From NCBI RefSeq assembly GCF_001998885.1, contig NZ_CP019609.1, positions 918,001 through 982,000 of the forward strand: a stretch of 64,000 nt of DNA, read 5' to 3'. Position numbers and translations under genes: made by a program. The stretch is from Vagococcus penaei (lineage in GTDB: Bacteria; Bacillota; Bacilli; Lactobacillales; Vagococcaceae). A model generated the notes under the pieces. The model did not search any database and was not told the origin of the DNA. It was given only the letters and a program-made list of their open reading frames with translations. The number at the start of each line of letters is the position of its first letter. Position 1 is the stretch's first letter. Below are positions 53,312 through 62,120 of the stretch, piece by piece.

Positions 53312-53745
53312 GATAATCTCTCCTTAATTTTTTTAGCGTAGTGGCGGCTGACAATGTATTGGTTCCCATTTTTGGTGCAAACTTCTAATCTAGCATGTTG
53401 CTCAACAGTGAAACTAACTAGTTCGTCCAAATTTAAAATAGTCGATTGGTTAATTCTGACTAGATTGTATGCTTCAAGATAGGTTAAATCCTTTAGTCTT
53501 TTTTGATAATGATACGATTCACCCGTACGAGTTATTATAAAACTGAGGTGTCCAAGTGTCTCAATAACTTCAATATCTGTAACATTCAGCATGACGGTCC
53601 GATTATTACGAGGGTCAATGACTGACAATAAATGTTGTGTGACTGATTGTTTCAAGCGGCTTAATAGCAATTCATTAGCCGGGTGACTAATAATGTCAAT
53701 TTCATTTTTTGACATGTCTTGATTCCATTGATAATTAACTTTCAT
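53308..53745 (-). CDS. LytTR-domain transcriptional regulator
   Basis: A 145 aa DNA-binding protein with the LytTR domain in its C-terminal two thirds (VIDPRNNRTVMLNVTDIEVI, then LVRINQSTILNLDELVSF). There is no receiver domain. It forms an inhibitor-regulator pair with the DUF3021 protein. The ATG at 53743-53745 with AGGAGGG upstream is preferred to the longer open frame starting at 53796. Confidence 0.85.
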   Translation of the reverse strand: MKVNYQWNQDMSKNEIDIISHPANELLLSRLKQSVTQHLLSVIDPRNNRTVMLNVTDIEVIETLGHLSFIITRTGESYHYQKRLKDLTYLEAYNLVRINQSTILNLDELVSFTVEQHARLEVCTKNGNQYIVSRHYAKKIKERLS

Positions 53746-53901
53746 AAGATACTTCCCTCCTGTGACTATAGAATACCAAGTCATACTGTCAAACATAACT
53801 ATTTTTCGATTTGTTGCAACTTTTACTCACTTTGTTGCATTGACGCTTAACTTATCATGTTAAAACCAACTTTCATAAAAACAAACAAGGTTTATCATAA
53901 T

Positions 53902-53930
53902 TTGGTCACATTTTAAACGTAGTATATAAG
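53902..53930 (+). promoter_or_regulatory. Promoter of the candidate small RNA
   Basis: TTGGTC (53902-53907) and TATAAG (53925-53930), 17 bases apart on the plus strand, with no downstream plus-strand gene. Confidence 0.5.
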
Positions 53931-53936
53931 CATACC

Positions 53937-54037
53937 AACAAATAACCCTAACAAACTTTTTTCATTTTATTTACTCCTCCAAAGTAAATAGAACAACTCC
54001 TTTTTAAGCCCTTAGCAAATTGCTAAGGGCTTTTTTT
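53937..54037 (+). ncRNA. Candidate small RNA with anti-Shine-Dalgarno hairpin loop
   Basis: About 100 bases run from a plus-strand promoter to a strong intrinsic terminator. A hairpin at 53969-53989 has a perfect 7-bp stem (ATTTACT and AGTAAAT) and exposes CCTCCAA, which can pair with Shine-Dalgarno sequences. A second single-stranded ACTCCTTTTT follows. The terminator (54006-54037) has arms AAGCCCTTAGCAA and TTGCTAAGGGCTT and seven T, and it points away from both neighbours' transcription. No open frame fits. The layout recalls the Cia-dependent csRNAs of streptococci. Confidence 0.6.
54006..54037 (+). terminator. Orphan plus-strand terminator (3' end of the candidate small RNA)
   Basis: A near-perfect stem with seven T on the plus strand only. 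The nearest plus-strand gene upstream, pckA, already has its own terminator 1.1 kb away. Confidence 0.85.
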
Positions 54038-54060
54038 AGTTATTCAAATGATTCTTTTTC

Positions 54061-54840
54061 TCAATACTTTTTAAGATAGCCTAATAATGCCGTTTGTAAA
54101 TCATCCGTTAATACAAGCGTATCTAACGTATGAAAATAAACATAAGCCAGCATATCTTCAAACAAAGCCAATTGATAAAAATCTGACAGTTCTTCCAGCG
54201 CAAAATAGTGTGATTGTATCCACTGAGCCAACTGCTCTTGTGTAAGTTTTTCTTGAATTAACCCTGTTACAAGTGCCTGAGCTAAGCGACGACCTTTCCC
54301 ATCAGTAAATGGTTGGCGACTACTTGTTATAACGAACGTCAAACTATCAAGTACGTCAGGCATGAATGACTGATTAAATAAATCATGTCCTACTACTTTA
54401 CTTAAATAATCACCAGCGTGAGCAAATGCATGAACCCACCCATATTGAGGAGAGTACCCCGTTCTATCGGTTTCTTGATAAAGGTATTGACTAGCAGATA
54501 GCCAAAAATAATCACGTACCTCTGGCATTAGCAGATGGTGATAGGGTGACTGCTCCGATCCGTCTACTTGAACGATGAAGCCATTTAGTAACGCAGTAAA
54601 ACTCCTTGTCAACGTTGCTGGTAGTTTGGTATCCAAGCGGTAACGAATCAAATCTTTGGCCATACTTTGTGTGGATACATAAGCAAATTGTTCCTGGGTT
54701 AAAGCGCCTTCAGATAACCCCCGTCCTAATAACGTAAAAACTAAATTGTCACGAATCGTCGGTTCTTCTGACCCAATCTGTTCCATCAACCACTCAATTT
54801 CTTCATTTGTGAATGTAAGAGTCGATAGCGCCACTTTCAT
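54061..54840 (-). CDS. DUF2785 family protein
   Basis: A 259 aa soluble, mostly helical protein of the DUF2785 family, recognised from GWVHAFAHAGDYLSKVVGH and LTFVITSSRQPFTDGKGRRL. The function is unknown. The ATG at 54838-54840 has no close Shine-Dalgarno. An in-frame ATT at 54856-54858 lies five bases after GGAGAGGG and would add six residues, so the true start may be ATT. Confidence 0.85.
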   Translation of the reverse strand: MKVALSTLTFTNEEIEWLMEQIGSEEPTIRDNLVFTLLGRGLSEGALTQEQFAYVSTQSMAKDLIRYRLDTKLPATLTRSFTALLNGFIVQVDGSEQSPYHHLLMPEVRDYFWLSASQYLYQETDRTGYSPQYGWVHAFAHAGDYLSKVVGHDLFNQSFMPDVLDSLTFVITSSRQPFTDGKGRRLAQALVTGLIQEKLTQEQLAQWIQSHYFALEELSDFYQLALFEDMLAYVYFHTLDTLVLTDDLQTALLGYLKKY

Positions 54841-54986
54841 TTCTAATTGTTTTTGAATAAAAACCCTCTCCTTTTCGTTCTAGTTTATTGACTATAGTAT
54901 AACAAATTCCCCCTCACTAAGTTCAAAAATAACTAACTATCTAGTTTAAGTAGTTGAGTTGAGCTTGTTGCTGTGATTACAACAAC

Positions 54987-55949
54987 TTATCGTTTAACCG
55001 TCACATCTTTCGCAACAGCAACACCTACTCGTTGGTTTTGATTAATTGTTGACGTTTCCCAGACAATACGGACTGTCCCATCGGCATTAGGTGTCAAAGT
55101 ATATTCTTCAAAACCTCTTGCACCAGTAAGTTGGCGTAAAATCATGCCCCCATTCATTAACTCAATAGCATGACCACCTTTAGTAAATGGGTAGTCAGGA
55201 GTTTCGGTTACCAAATGACCAGGATTGTCATCAAACGGCATAATTTCTTTTGAGACTAGGCTTTTTGCTTCTTCATATGTCAGTTTATTGATGGATATTT
55301 CTTTAGTTTCTTTGGTTTTATTCGTTGTCTGGCGTTGTTGATCGACTATCTGTGCAAATCCGGCTTTTAATGTCACATTTTCAGTTTCTTTCGTATCCAA
55401 CGTACCATATTGATAGTAACCTTTATGTTGGCCAATTAGTACTACCGGTTGCCCATTATATATCGTAAACAAATAGCAATGGAGGTCAGGTCCATTAGCT
55501 GTTTCAACATCTGCATACACTGCGACTAATTGATAACCAGTCCCATCATTTCCTGTTTCCGACCACTGAACAGGTACAGTTTGCTTATCCACTAATAGTG
55601 GAACGTCGCCATTTATTAAACGTTCAGGTAATTGAATCCCATAATAATTCACACTATGATCTGGGGTATACTCTTTGTATGTTTGGCCCATATCATTTCC
55701 CCAATCGACCATGAATCGCTGTAGCTTAGTTGCTTTTGCCTCATTCCACAAATCTGCTTGCTTTGCTTCAGACGTAACCGACGTACTTGCTATTGTTTGA
55801 TTTGGAGTGCTCTGGCTAGTTTGATTCATATGTTTTTTGGTTTGTGATTGGGTGCTAGTAGCTGATGTCTGCGTTACCTGTTGCGTCCTCTGACAAGCAG
55901 ATAAAATAACTAAACTGGCTAAACTCATTATAACGTAACTTTTTTTCAC
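54987..55949 (-). CDS. Lipoprotein with DUF4767 domain
   Basis: A 320 aa surface lipoprotein. The signal peptide ends at lipobox LSAC (Cys19), followed by a Ser/Thr/Gln-rich linker (about residues 20-65) and a DUF4767 domain from LWNEAKATKLQRFMVDWG to about residue 205. A C-terminal part (about 215-318) resembles a second conserved domain. It is found in Lactobacillales; its role is not known. The gene is monocistronic. Confidence 0.85.
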   Translation of the reverse strand: MKKSYVIMSLASLVILSACQRTQQVTQTSATSTQSQTKKHMNQTSQSTPNQTIASTSVTSEAKQADLWNEAKATKLQRFMVDWGNDMGQTYKEYTPDHSVNYYGIQLPERLINGDVPLLVDKQTVPVQWSETGNDGTGYQLVAVYADVETANGPDLHCYLFTIYNGQPVVLIGQHKGYYQYGTLDTKETENVTLKAGFAQIVDQQRQTTNKTKETKEISINKLTYEEAKSLVSKEIMPFDDNPGHLVTETPDYPFTKGGHAIELMNGGMILRQLTGARGFEEYTLTPNADGTVRIVWETSTINQNQRVGVAVAKDVTVKR

Positions 55950-56354
55950 TCACTATCTCTCCTTATTCTTGCACAATTGAATCTAATCACTTTGCATATC
56001 ACAATCTAAATAAAGTATAACTAAGTAGCCAGTCTTAATATGACTACTTAATTATACTTTCGAATAAATTTGGAGACTTCCCATAATGAGCTAAAAAGAT
56101 AACTATAAAAATCAATTGTTATCTTTAATTTTTTTTTGGCAACTGCTTATCTAGTCATATTATGAATAGATATTTTGCTATACTGTCTATGATGTCTTTT
56201 ACATAAAAACCGCTTAGCAAAAAACATTAAAGGGACGCGACGATTTTTTTAGATGAAACTAAGAAAACCATAAAAATAGACATAGATAACGTTTTATTCG
56301 TCACCTATGTCTCATTTTTAAGGGTAGACAGTTTCTCCCCCGAAAAATCCCTTC
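55950..56354. other. Intergenic region with a plus-strand promoter-like and a terminator-like element
   Basis: About 400 AT-rich bases between two minus-strand genes. A plus-strand TTGGCA (56136-56141) and TATTAT (56158-56163) lie 16 bases apart, and a hairpin with T-runs on both strands is at 56278-56318. No open reading frame is likely. The hairpin may simply end the WYL gene, or it may end a second unannotated RNA. Confidence 0.35.
56278..56318. terminator. Terminator of the WYL regulator gene
   Basis: AGACATAG and CTATGTCT flank about 19 bases; five T follow on both strands. It lies about 40 bases beyond the WYL gene stop. Confidence 0.55.
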
Positions 56355-57344
56355 TCAATCCTCTTTCAAGTCAATGTCATAATATTTAAGTGTTCGCAAC
56401 ATGTTTTGAGTAATATAATCCTTTAGTTCCTGTGGGGCAATCACTTTTACCATGTCTCCTTGACCTAAAGCCCACATTTTAACACCATACCCATCATTCC
56501 CCTTAATTTTTATTCGGACACTTCCATCCTCATTGACTTGAATTATTTTTGATTCTGGAAAACGATCTAGCACATAAGCTGGATCATAATAAAAATCTAG
56601 AACAATCGTCGTTGGATTCCCTAAAAATGGTAAAACTGTCTGGTTTCTTAAAATACCTGCTTCAAATTTATCACGGTATTGCGTTTTATTATGCGATGAA
56701 ATGATTTTAGGATTGACCATATTATTAATTCTAAACTTATTTAACATGCTTAAATCGACATCGTCTTGTGCAGTGTGCGAAGCCGAAAGCATAAAAAAAT
56801 ACAAATCCGCAAAATAAATTGCTGTCGGGATACGTTGAAACGTCACAGTTGTATTGTTTTTTGTATAGCTAAACTCAATTTTTCGCCGATTAACAATCGC
56901 ATCTTGAACAAATTCAATCCGCGCCAATAATCCCTCATCAATAATTCCTTGATAATAAAATCGTTCATTTTTTATAGATTCCTGAATTTGTTTAGGATCA
57001 TCTGCAAGCGTCACAAGTTTTTCAATAATTTGGTCACTTTCTTCCTTATTAAAAATTCTTACCGAACAAAGAATTTTAACAATTGCTAATAATTCTGTAT
57101 CGGTTAACTCGGTTGAAACTTTTTCCTGCTCTAAATAGTATTGTCCTTTATTTTCCCGATTTAAGATTCCGAGAGAACTGGATGATAGTTCCAGATGGCT
57201 TTGTAGAGCATCTTCGATAATCGCCATATCACGTTGAATCGTACTATCTTGTTTTTGATAATCTCCCATTAACTCTGCTTTAGTTAGGCACTCACCATTT
57301 AATAAACGAAGTAAAATATCAACGATTCTGGCTTGTCCATTCAT
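56355..57344 (-). CDS. WYL-domain helix-turn-helix regulator
   Basis: A 329 aa regulator with an N-terminal winged helix (about residues 5-60), a WYL domain in the middle (about residues 145-215) and a C-terminal WCX extension. Such proteins bind ligands or nucleic acid through the WYL domain. The gene overlaps the end of the upstream ECF S-component gene by 26 bases, so it is probably translationally coupled and regulates it. Confidence 0.88.
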   Translation of the reverse strand: MNGQARIVDILLRLLNGECLTKAELMGDYQKQDSTIQRDMAIIEDALQSHLELSSSSLGILNRENKGQYYLEQEKVSTELTDTELLAIVKILCSVRIFNKEESDQIIEKLVTLADDPKQIQESIKNERFYYQGIIDEGLLARIEFVQDAIVNRRKIEFSYTKNNTTVTFQRIPTAIYFADLYFFMLSASHTAQDDVDLSMLNKFRINNMVNPKIISSHNKTQYRDKFEAGILRNQTVLPFLGNPTTIVLDFYYDPAYVLDRFPESKIIQVNEDGSVRIKIKGNDGYGVKMWALGQGDMVKVIAPQELKDYITQNMLRTLKYYDIDLKED

Positions 57345-57936
57345 GATAATCTCTCCCTTTTTGATTTAAAAAAGTAACTTTTTTATGAATGACTGGTAAG
57401 CGACTCAGCCAAAAAACAATTAGACAAGAAATAATCTTGTCAAAAAAGCTATCAGAAACCGCACCCCAATAAGCGGCATTTAATAATTTAAGACCTGATG
57501 CTTTTAATGTCACAACTAAAACGTTTGTTAGCGTCGGCGTGATACCTCGAAATCCTCCATAAAGCCACAAACGAATTGGTCCACTCACTAACGACCCAAC
57601 TAGAGCTAAGGCAATTCCAACCAGTATAGCTTTTGAATAAGTTAAGCGTGTATCGTTTCGTGTACATAAATTAGCAACAACTGCTACTGTCATATTAACT
57701 AAAGCAAATGGTAAAGCTAGCGGACCAAAAAAAATAGTCAAGACAAGATTCGTACATAACCCGGTCATCACGCCATACATCAAATTAAAGTTAATAGAAA
57801 TAAAGATGGTCCCCAAAGCATCTAAAAATAAAAGTGGTACACCAGTGATGGTCACAATTGACCCCAAAACAACATTGATACAGACAGCCAATCCACATAA
57901 AATAATTAACTGACTGTTGCGTTTATTTACACCCAT
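57319..57936 (-). CDS. ECF transporter S component (CD3073-like)
   Basis: A 205 aa membrane protein with about six hydrophobic segments. VVLGSIVTITGVPLLFLDAL and FGPLALPFALVNMTVAVVAN are typical of the putative S components named after CD3073. An S component captures a vitamin or precursor and uses a shared energising module encoded elsewhere. The substrate is unknown. It is separated from the deaminase-like genes by a terminator. Confidence 0.75.
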   Translation of the reverse strand: MGVNKRNSQLIILCGLAVCINVVLGSIVTITGVPLLFLDALGTIFISINFNLMYGVMTGLCTNLVLTIFFGPLALPFALVNMTVAVVANLCTRNDTRLTYSKAILVGIALALVGSLVSGPIRLWLYGGFRGITPTLTNVLVVTLKASGLKLLNAAYWGAVSDSFFDKIISCLIVFWLSRLPVIHKKVTFLNQKGRDYHEWTSQNR

Positions 57937-58159
57937 AAAAATAATCCCCTAAACTTTCTAACTTAAAAAAATAATAACTTAAAGATACCGTATCATGAGT
58001 AGCTTGACAAGATTATTCGCGCTATTTTCTATATTAATTTCATTATTTTGTCTAACAAACCATATATTATTGAAATTATAAACGATTATTCCGCCATTTT
58101 ATTCACAATTAACGATTATTTTTTAGTAGGTACAGCTATCAGACAAATTTTAACGACAT

Positions 58160-58188
58160 AAAACCACCTATCCACTGACAGGTGGTTA
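58160..58188 (-). terminator. Terminator of the amidohydrolase pair
   Basis: ACCACCT and AGGTGGT flank ten bases, followed by four T on the minus strand. It separates the amidohydrolases from the ECF S component gene. Confidence 0.7.
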
Positions 58189-58199
58189 TTATCTGCTTG

Positions 58200-59438
58200 C
58201 TAATATGATTTGATAACCGGTTTAACCCACTGACCATTTAAGATCACTGTACGTTTTTGTGGTTGACGCGCAATTAACTCTGCCGTAGAGGTACTCTCCG
58301 TCAATAATAAATTAGCTTTTTCGCCAACTTTTAACCAAGGTTCTTGATTATCTTGGTAAACCTTGCATCCACCTGTAACTAGATCAATCGTGCGGCTAAT
58401 ATCAACTTCCGTCATTTTACCTGTTAATTGACAAAAATTAGCTGCTTTTCCAAGTAAATCACTAGAAACATATGAACTCCAAGAATCAAAGAAACCATCA
58501 CAACCTAAGAATACATTAGCATTAGCTGCGCGTAATTTATCAATTGGTGGCAGAGCTTTTTTCTGCCCTATCGGGATAGTCGACATCAAAGTGACTTGTT
58601 GCTCAAACATACGCTTAATCAACTCATTTTGTTCAGCTAGAGACACGTCGCCTAATGCAAAACCATGACTGATTGCACTCCGCCCTTGGTACTTATTTTC
58701 TTCTACCAAATCTAGCCATGTCACATAAGTATACGTGCCTAAACGACCACGATCATGTAAATGAATATCAACATCCACGTCAAAGGCTGTCGCCAAGTCC
58801 ATTATCGTATCAAGTGACCGCTCGACGGCAAAATCAATCCCTCCTGGGTCCAAACCACCGACCATTGTCGCACCAGAACGTAAAGCCTCTCGCATTAATT
58901 CCGGCATCCCATCTCGCAATAAGCCATGTTGTGGAAAAGCCACAATATCAAATGTCATAACGTCTCGGTAAGACTCAATTGCAGCTAACACACCCTCTAG
59001 ATTCTTCAAACCAATATATGGATCTATATTCACATGTGTCCGAATGTGACTAACGCCACGATGCATCAAAGTATCAATCATCTGACCGGCACGTTCTTTA
59101 GTAGAGGCTGCTAACAGGGGTAACTCCGTCGCTTCAGCTGCTAAACGTTCTTTCAAATTATTAACGGGCAAACTAGCACGCCACCCTAATGTCATATATG
59201 TTTTATCCAAATGATTATGCATATCTTTTAACGTCGGTGTCGCCAAAGCTCCTTGTAAATCGTGCACTTCACCAGTAAAATCTAAAGACCGTTGCTCTGC
59301 CATTAACTGAATCGATGTCACTTTTCCTTGGCTATCAATGACAATTGAAAATAAATCAGTTACAGGCTGCATCAAACCAAATTCATCACGTTCATGTGCT
59401 AATTCAAAGGCAACATTATCTAATCGTTGTTGCTTCAT
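58200..59438 (-). CDS. Cytosine-deaminase-like amidohydrolase, copy 1
   Basis: A 412 aa metal-dependent hydrolase of the amidohydrolase superfamily, similar in layout to bacterial cytosine deaminase. Metal ligands are HNH at residues 74-76, His226, His258 and Asp314; FPQHG (167-171) matches the substrate Gln region. Where cytosine deaminase has HxxE (general acid/base Glu), this protein has HLHD (226-229), so Glu becomes Asp. The reaction is likely hydrolysis or deamination of a cyclic compound, not necessarily cytosine. It overlaps the paralogue upstream by one base (TAATG). Confidence 0.85.
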   Translation of the reverse strand: MKQQRLDNVAFELAHERDEFGLMQPVTDLFSIVIDSQGKVTSIQLMAEQRSLDFTGEVHDLQGALATPTLKDMHNHLDKTYMTLGWRASLPVNNLKERLAAEATELPLLAASTKERAGQMIDTLMHRGVSHIRTHVNIDPYIGLKNLEGVLAAIESYRDVMTFDIVAFPQHGLLRDGMPELMREALRSGATMVGGLDPGGIDFAVERSLDTIMDLATAFDVDVDIHLHDRGRLGTYTYVTWLDLVEENKYQGRSAISHGFALGDVSLAEQNELIKRMFEQQVTLMSTIPIGQKKALPPIDKLRAANANVFLGCDGFFDSWSSYVSSDLLGKAANFCQLTGKMTEVDISRTIDLVTGGCKVYQDNQEPWLKVGEKANLLLTESTSTAELIARQPQKRTVILNGQWVKPVIKSY

Positions 59439-60676
59439 TACTCACCCACCTCGATTCTTTCAGTTGCTTCAAAGACTAGTTGCCCATTTAAAATCGTTTT
59501 GGTTATTGGTCTTTTACGCGCAATCGCGTGTGCTGATGTTATTGCATCAACTAAAATCATATCTGCCCGGTCACCAACTTTTGGCCAAACCCGTTCACCA
59601 GAATCATCTAATGGCATCAGGTGATTCGTGGCATAACGCCAAATACGACTTAAACGGTACTCATCACTAATACCAAAGCGTTCCGCTAACGTATTCATTT
59701 TCTCAATTGTACTCCCTGTCCCAAATGGCGACCAATGATCAATTAGACTATCGTGACCAAGTGATACTCCGACATTGTGATTAGTCAACTCGAATACTGG
59801 CATGGTTTGACGGTCAAGGCCTAAAGGAATTGTTGTAGTCACATCAATCCCAGCTTGAACCAATCCTACCATTGTTTTTATCAATGCTTCGCCAGTCAAA
59901 TCTCCTAAGGCCATAGCGTGACTAATCGTCACTTGCCCTTCTTTACCCGTTTGATGCGTGTAATCCATCATCTTCCTAAATTCATAGGCACCGAGCGTGT
60001 CTCTATTATGGAGATGAACATCCACGCCTGCATCAAACTCGACAGCCAAATCAAAAATCGCCGATAAAGAGTTATCCACATGTTTATCCACAGTTGATGG
60101 GTCAACTCCCCCAACATGCGTAGCACCCATCGTCATTGCCTGTTTCATTAATGGTAAAACATTGGAACGAAGCAATCCATGTTGCGGAAAAGCCACAATA
60201 TCATAGGTCAGTTGATTGTGATAGGAATCGAGAACTTCACGAGTTATTTCAATGTGTTTTGTCCCGATATACGGATCAACGTTACAATGACTTCTAATAT
60301 GACGATGACCATTTTTGATATAATGTTGCACAACTGCATGTGCTCGGTCACTAGCCGTCGCTAGTTGACGCGGTAATAATTCACTTTCTTCTTCAAAGCG
60401 TGTAAAGATTCCTTTAGTCATTGGACGTGGTGCCTGCCATCTATCGCCAAAATACGTTTTATCAATATGAATATGCATCTCGCGCATAGCAGGTAGTAGC
60501 AACTGTCCACTACCTTCAACAACTGTCATCCCACTTGCTGATTGAATCTCTTTCGCAATGTGACGGATGATGCCATCTTCAATCAGTACATCAAATGTTT
60601 CCGTCTTAGTCTGGACAACCTGCTGATTGAACCGTTCGAAGACAGTTTCTAGCCGACAATTTTTCAAGAGTAACAT
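59438..60676 (-). CDS. Cytosine-deaminase-like amidohydrolase, copy 2
   Basis: A 412 aa paralogue of the next gene downstream, with the same residue layout: HIH at 68-70, FPQHG, HLHN at 221-224, His253 and Asp309. The HxxE general-base position is Asn here, so it is more unusual than its neighbour, although all metal ligands remain. ATG at 60674-60676 is preferred; the ATG at 60688 directly abuts the AAGGG. It is the first gene of the pair. Confidence 0.85.
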   Translation of the reverse strand: MLLLKNCRLETVFERFNQQVVQTKTETFDVLIEDGIIRHIAKEIQSASGMTVVEGSGQLLLPAMREMHIHIDKTYFGDRWQAPRPMTKGIFTRFEEESELLPRQLATASDRAHAVVQHYIKNGHRHIRSHCNVDPYIGTKHIEITREVLDSYHNQLTYDIVAFPQHGLLRSNVLPLMKQAMTMGATHVGGVDPSTVDKHVDNSLSAIFDLAVEFDAGVDVHLHNRDTLGAYEFRKMMDYTHQTGKEGQVTISHAMALGDLTGEALIKTMVGLVQAGIDVTTTIPLGLDRQTMPVFELTNHNVGVSLGHDSLIDHWSPFGTGSTIEKMNTLAERFGISDEYRLSRIWRYATNHLMPLDDSGERVWPKVGDRADMILVDAITSAHAIARKRPITKTILNGQLVFEATERIEVGE

Positions 60677-60823
60677 CGCTTCACACATCCCTTCATTTTC
60701 TTTAACTAATGTGTTATAGCGATTTTATCATTAATTAGGAAGCACGTAACACATAAATGCCTAGCTAGATACTTGGTAAAAAGAAACTAACTTAAATTGA
60801 GGCTTTTAAAATAGACAAAAAAC

Positions 60824-60877
60824 ACTAAACTATTGCCAGCTAATACACCTTTGTACCAGTCTTCAATAGTTTAGTGC
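60824..60877. terminator. Bidirectional-looking hairpin between gnd and the amidohydrolases
   Basis: CACTAAACTATTG and CAATAGTTTAGTG form a perfect 13-base stem around 28 bases, with A- and T-rich flanks. It lies after the dehydrogenase stop codon. Confidence 0.7.
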
Positions 60878-60924
60878 CTATTTTATTGTTTTTTATTATT
60901 ATAGTCGTTACTAATCACAACCAT

Positions 60925-61824
60925 CTAGCCCTTTGGAATAACATGACCGCCAAATTGATTTCTTAAAGAAGCAATCACTTTTTCACCATATTTTTCAGTA
61001 TCCATTGAGGCATATCGTGTTAATAAAGATTGTGTAATGACAGGAGCTGATTGTTGCATCTCGAGCATCTCCTCAACAGTCCATTTCCCTTCACCAGAAG
61101 ATGGAACTTGCCCACTGATACCTTCCATTGTTGGGTTTTCACGTAATGCGTTTTCTGTCAATTCCATTAACCAACTACGAACAACAGACCCATTATTAAA
61201 GACGCGTGCAACTTGTTCTAAATCATAATCAAAACGTGAGTGGTGGAGTAAATTAAAACCTTCACCAATAGCTTGCATCATACCATACTCAATACCGTTA
61301 TGAACCATTTTTAAATAATGTCCACTACCAGCTTCACCACAGTATAAGTAACCATTTTCGACACATAAATCACTAAATAACTGCTCAATTTGTGTAAAGA
61401 TTGCTTGGTCACCACCAATCATCATACAAGCACCATTTCTTGCACCACTCATCCCACCAGATGTCCCAACATCTAAGAAATGGATACCTTTTTCTTTTAA
61501 GTAATGGTAATGATGAATACTATCCGCAAATTTCGAGTTTCCACCATCAATTAAGATATCACCTGTATTTAACTGACTATGACAAGTGACCATCATGTCT
61601 TCAGTAATTTTCCCAGAAGGTAACATTGACCAATAAACTGCTGGTTTAGCTGATCCCGCTGTAAATAATTCTTCTAAAGAAGGCGTTGCTGTTGCACCTA
61701 AGTTAGTAGCTTCGAGTCTAGCTGTTTCATTAATATCAAAACAAATAACCTCATGGCCATGTGACTTTAAATTCGCAACTAAATTTAACCCCATTTTACC
61801 TAAACCAATAATCTTAATTTCCAT
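60925..61824 (-). CDS. gnd: 6-phosphogluconate dehydrogenase, short form (YqeC-like)
   Basis: A 299 aa NAD(P)-binding dehydrogenase that decarboxylates 6-phosphogluconate to ribulose 5-phosphate. The N-terminal Rossmann motif is GLGKMGLN (residues 6-13), the substrate site is GTSGGMSGARNG, and the catalytic Lys is in HYLKMVHNGIEYG. It lacks the second half of the long (about 470 aa) form. GGGGG precedes ATG at 61822-61824; an ATG at 61836 is less well placed. Confidence 0.92.
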   Translation of the reverse strand: MEIKIIGLGKMGLNLVANLKSHGHEVICFDINETARLEATNLGATATPSLEELFTAGSAKPAVYWSMLPSGKITEDMMVTCHSQLNTGDILIDGGNSKFADSIHHYHYLKEKGIHFLDVGTSGGMSGARNGACMMIGGDQAIFTQIEQLFSDLCVENGYLYCGEAGSGHYLKMVHNGIEYGMMQAIGEGFNLLHHSRFDYDLEQVARVFNNGSVVRSWLMELTENALRENPTMEGISGQVPSSGEGKWTVEEMLEMQQSAPVITQSLLTRYASMDTEKYGEKVIASLRNQFGGHVIPKG

Positions 61825-61914
61825 TTTATCCCCCAATAAAGTTCATACCGTTTGTTGGTATTCTTTTTGTTGCCGCCGCTGAATAATGCGAACAGGCCTT
61901 TTCTTCCAAAAAGA

Positions 61915-61943
61915 ATTCTAACACTATTAGATATAAAATTCAA
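61915..61943 (-). promoter_or_regulatory. Sigma-A promoter of gnd
   Basis: TTGAAT (61938-61943) and TAGAAT (61915-61920), 17 bases apart on the minus strand, about 90 bases before the gnd start. Confidence 0.6.
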
Positions 61944-62120
61944 TTATATCTTATAATTAGGTTTTAATTACTTTTATCGGTCTTTTTAAGGTAATAACAA
62001 CTCTTATTTTTATGGTGAATTTCTTCATAAAGAACAGGTCTAATAGAAGCTATTCAGCAATTATGACTTTTACTCAATGAGTGACTCCATTCAAATTATT
62101 CGCACAATTAATTATAAATT

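Noticed and set aside
58200-60676. Naming the amidohydrolases codA (cytosine deaminase)
   Set aside because: Changed general-base residues and lack of a cytosine permease nearby make that name unsafe.
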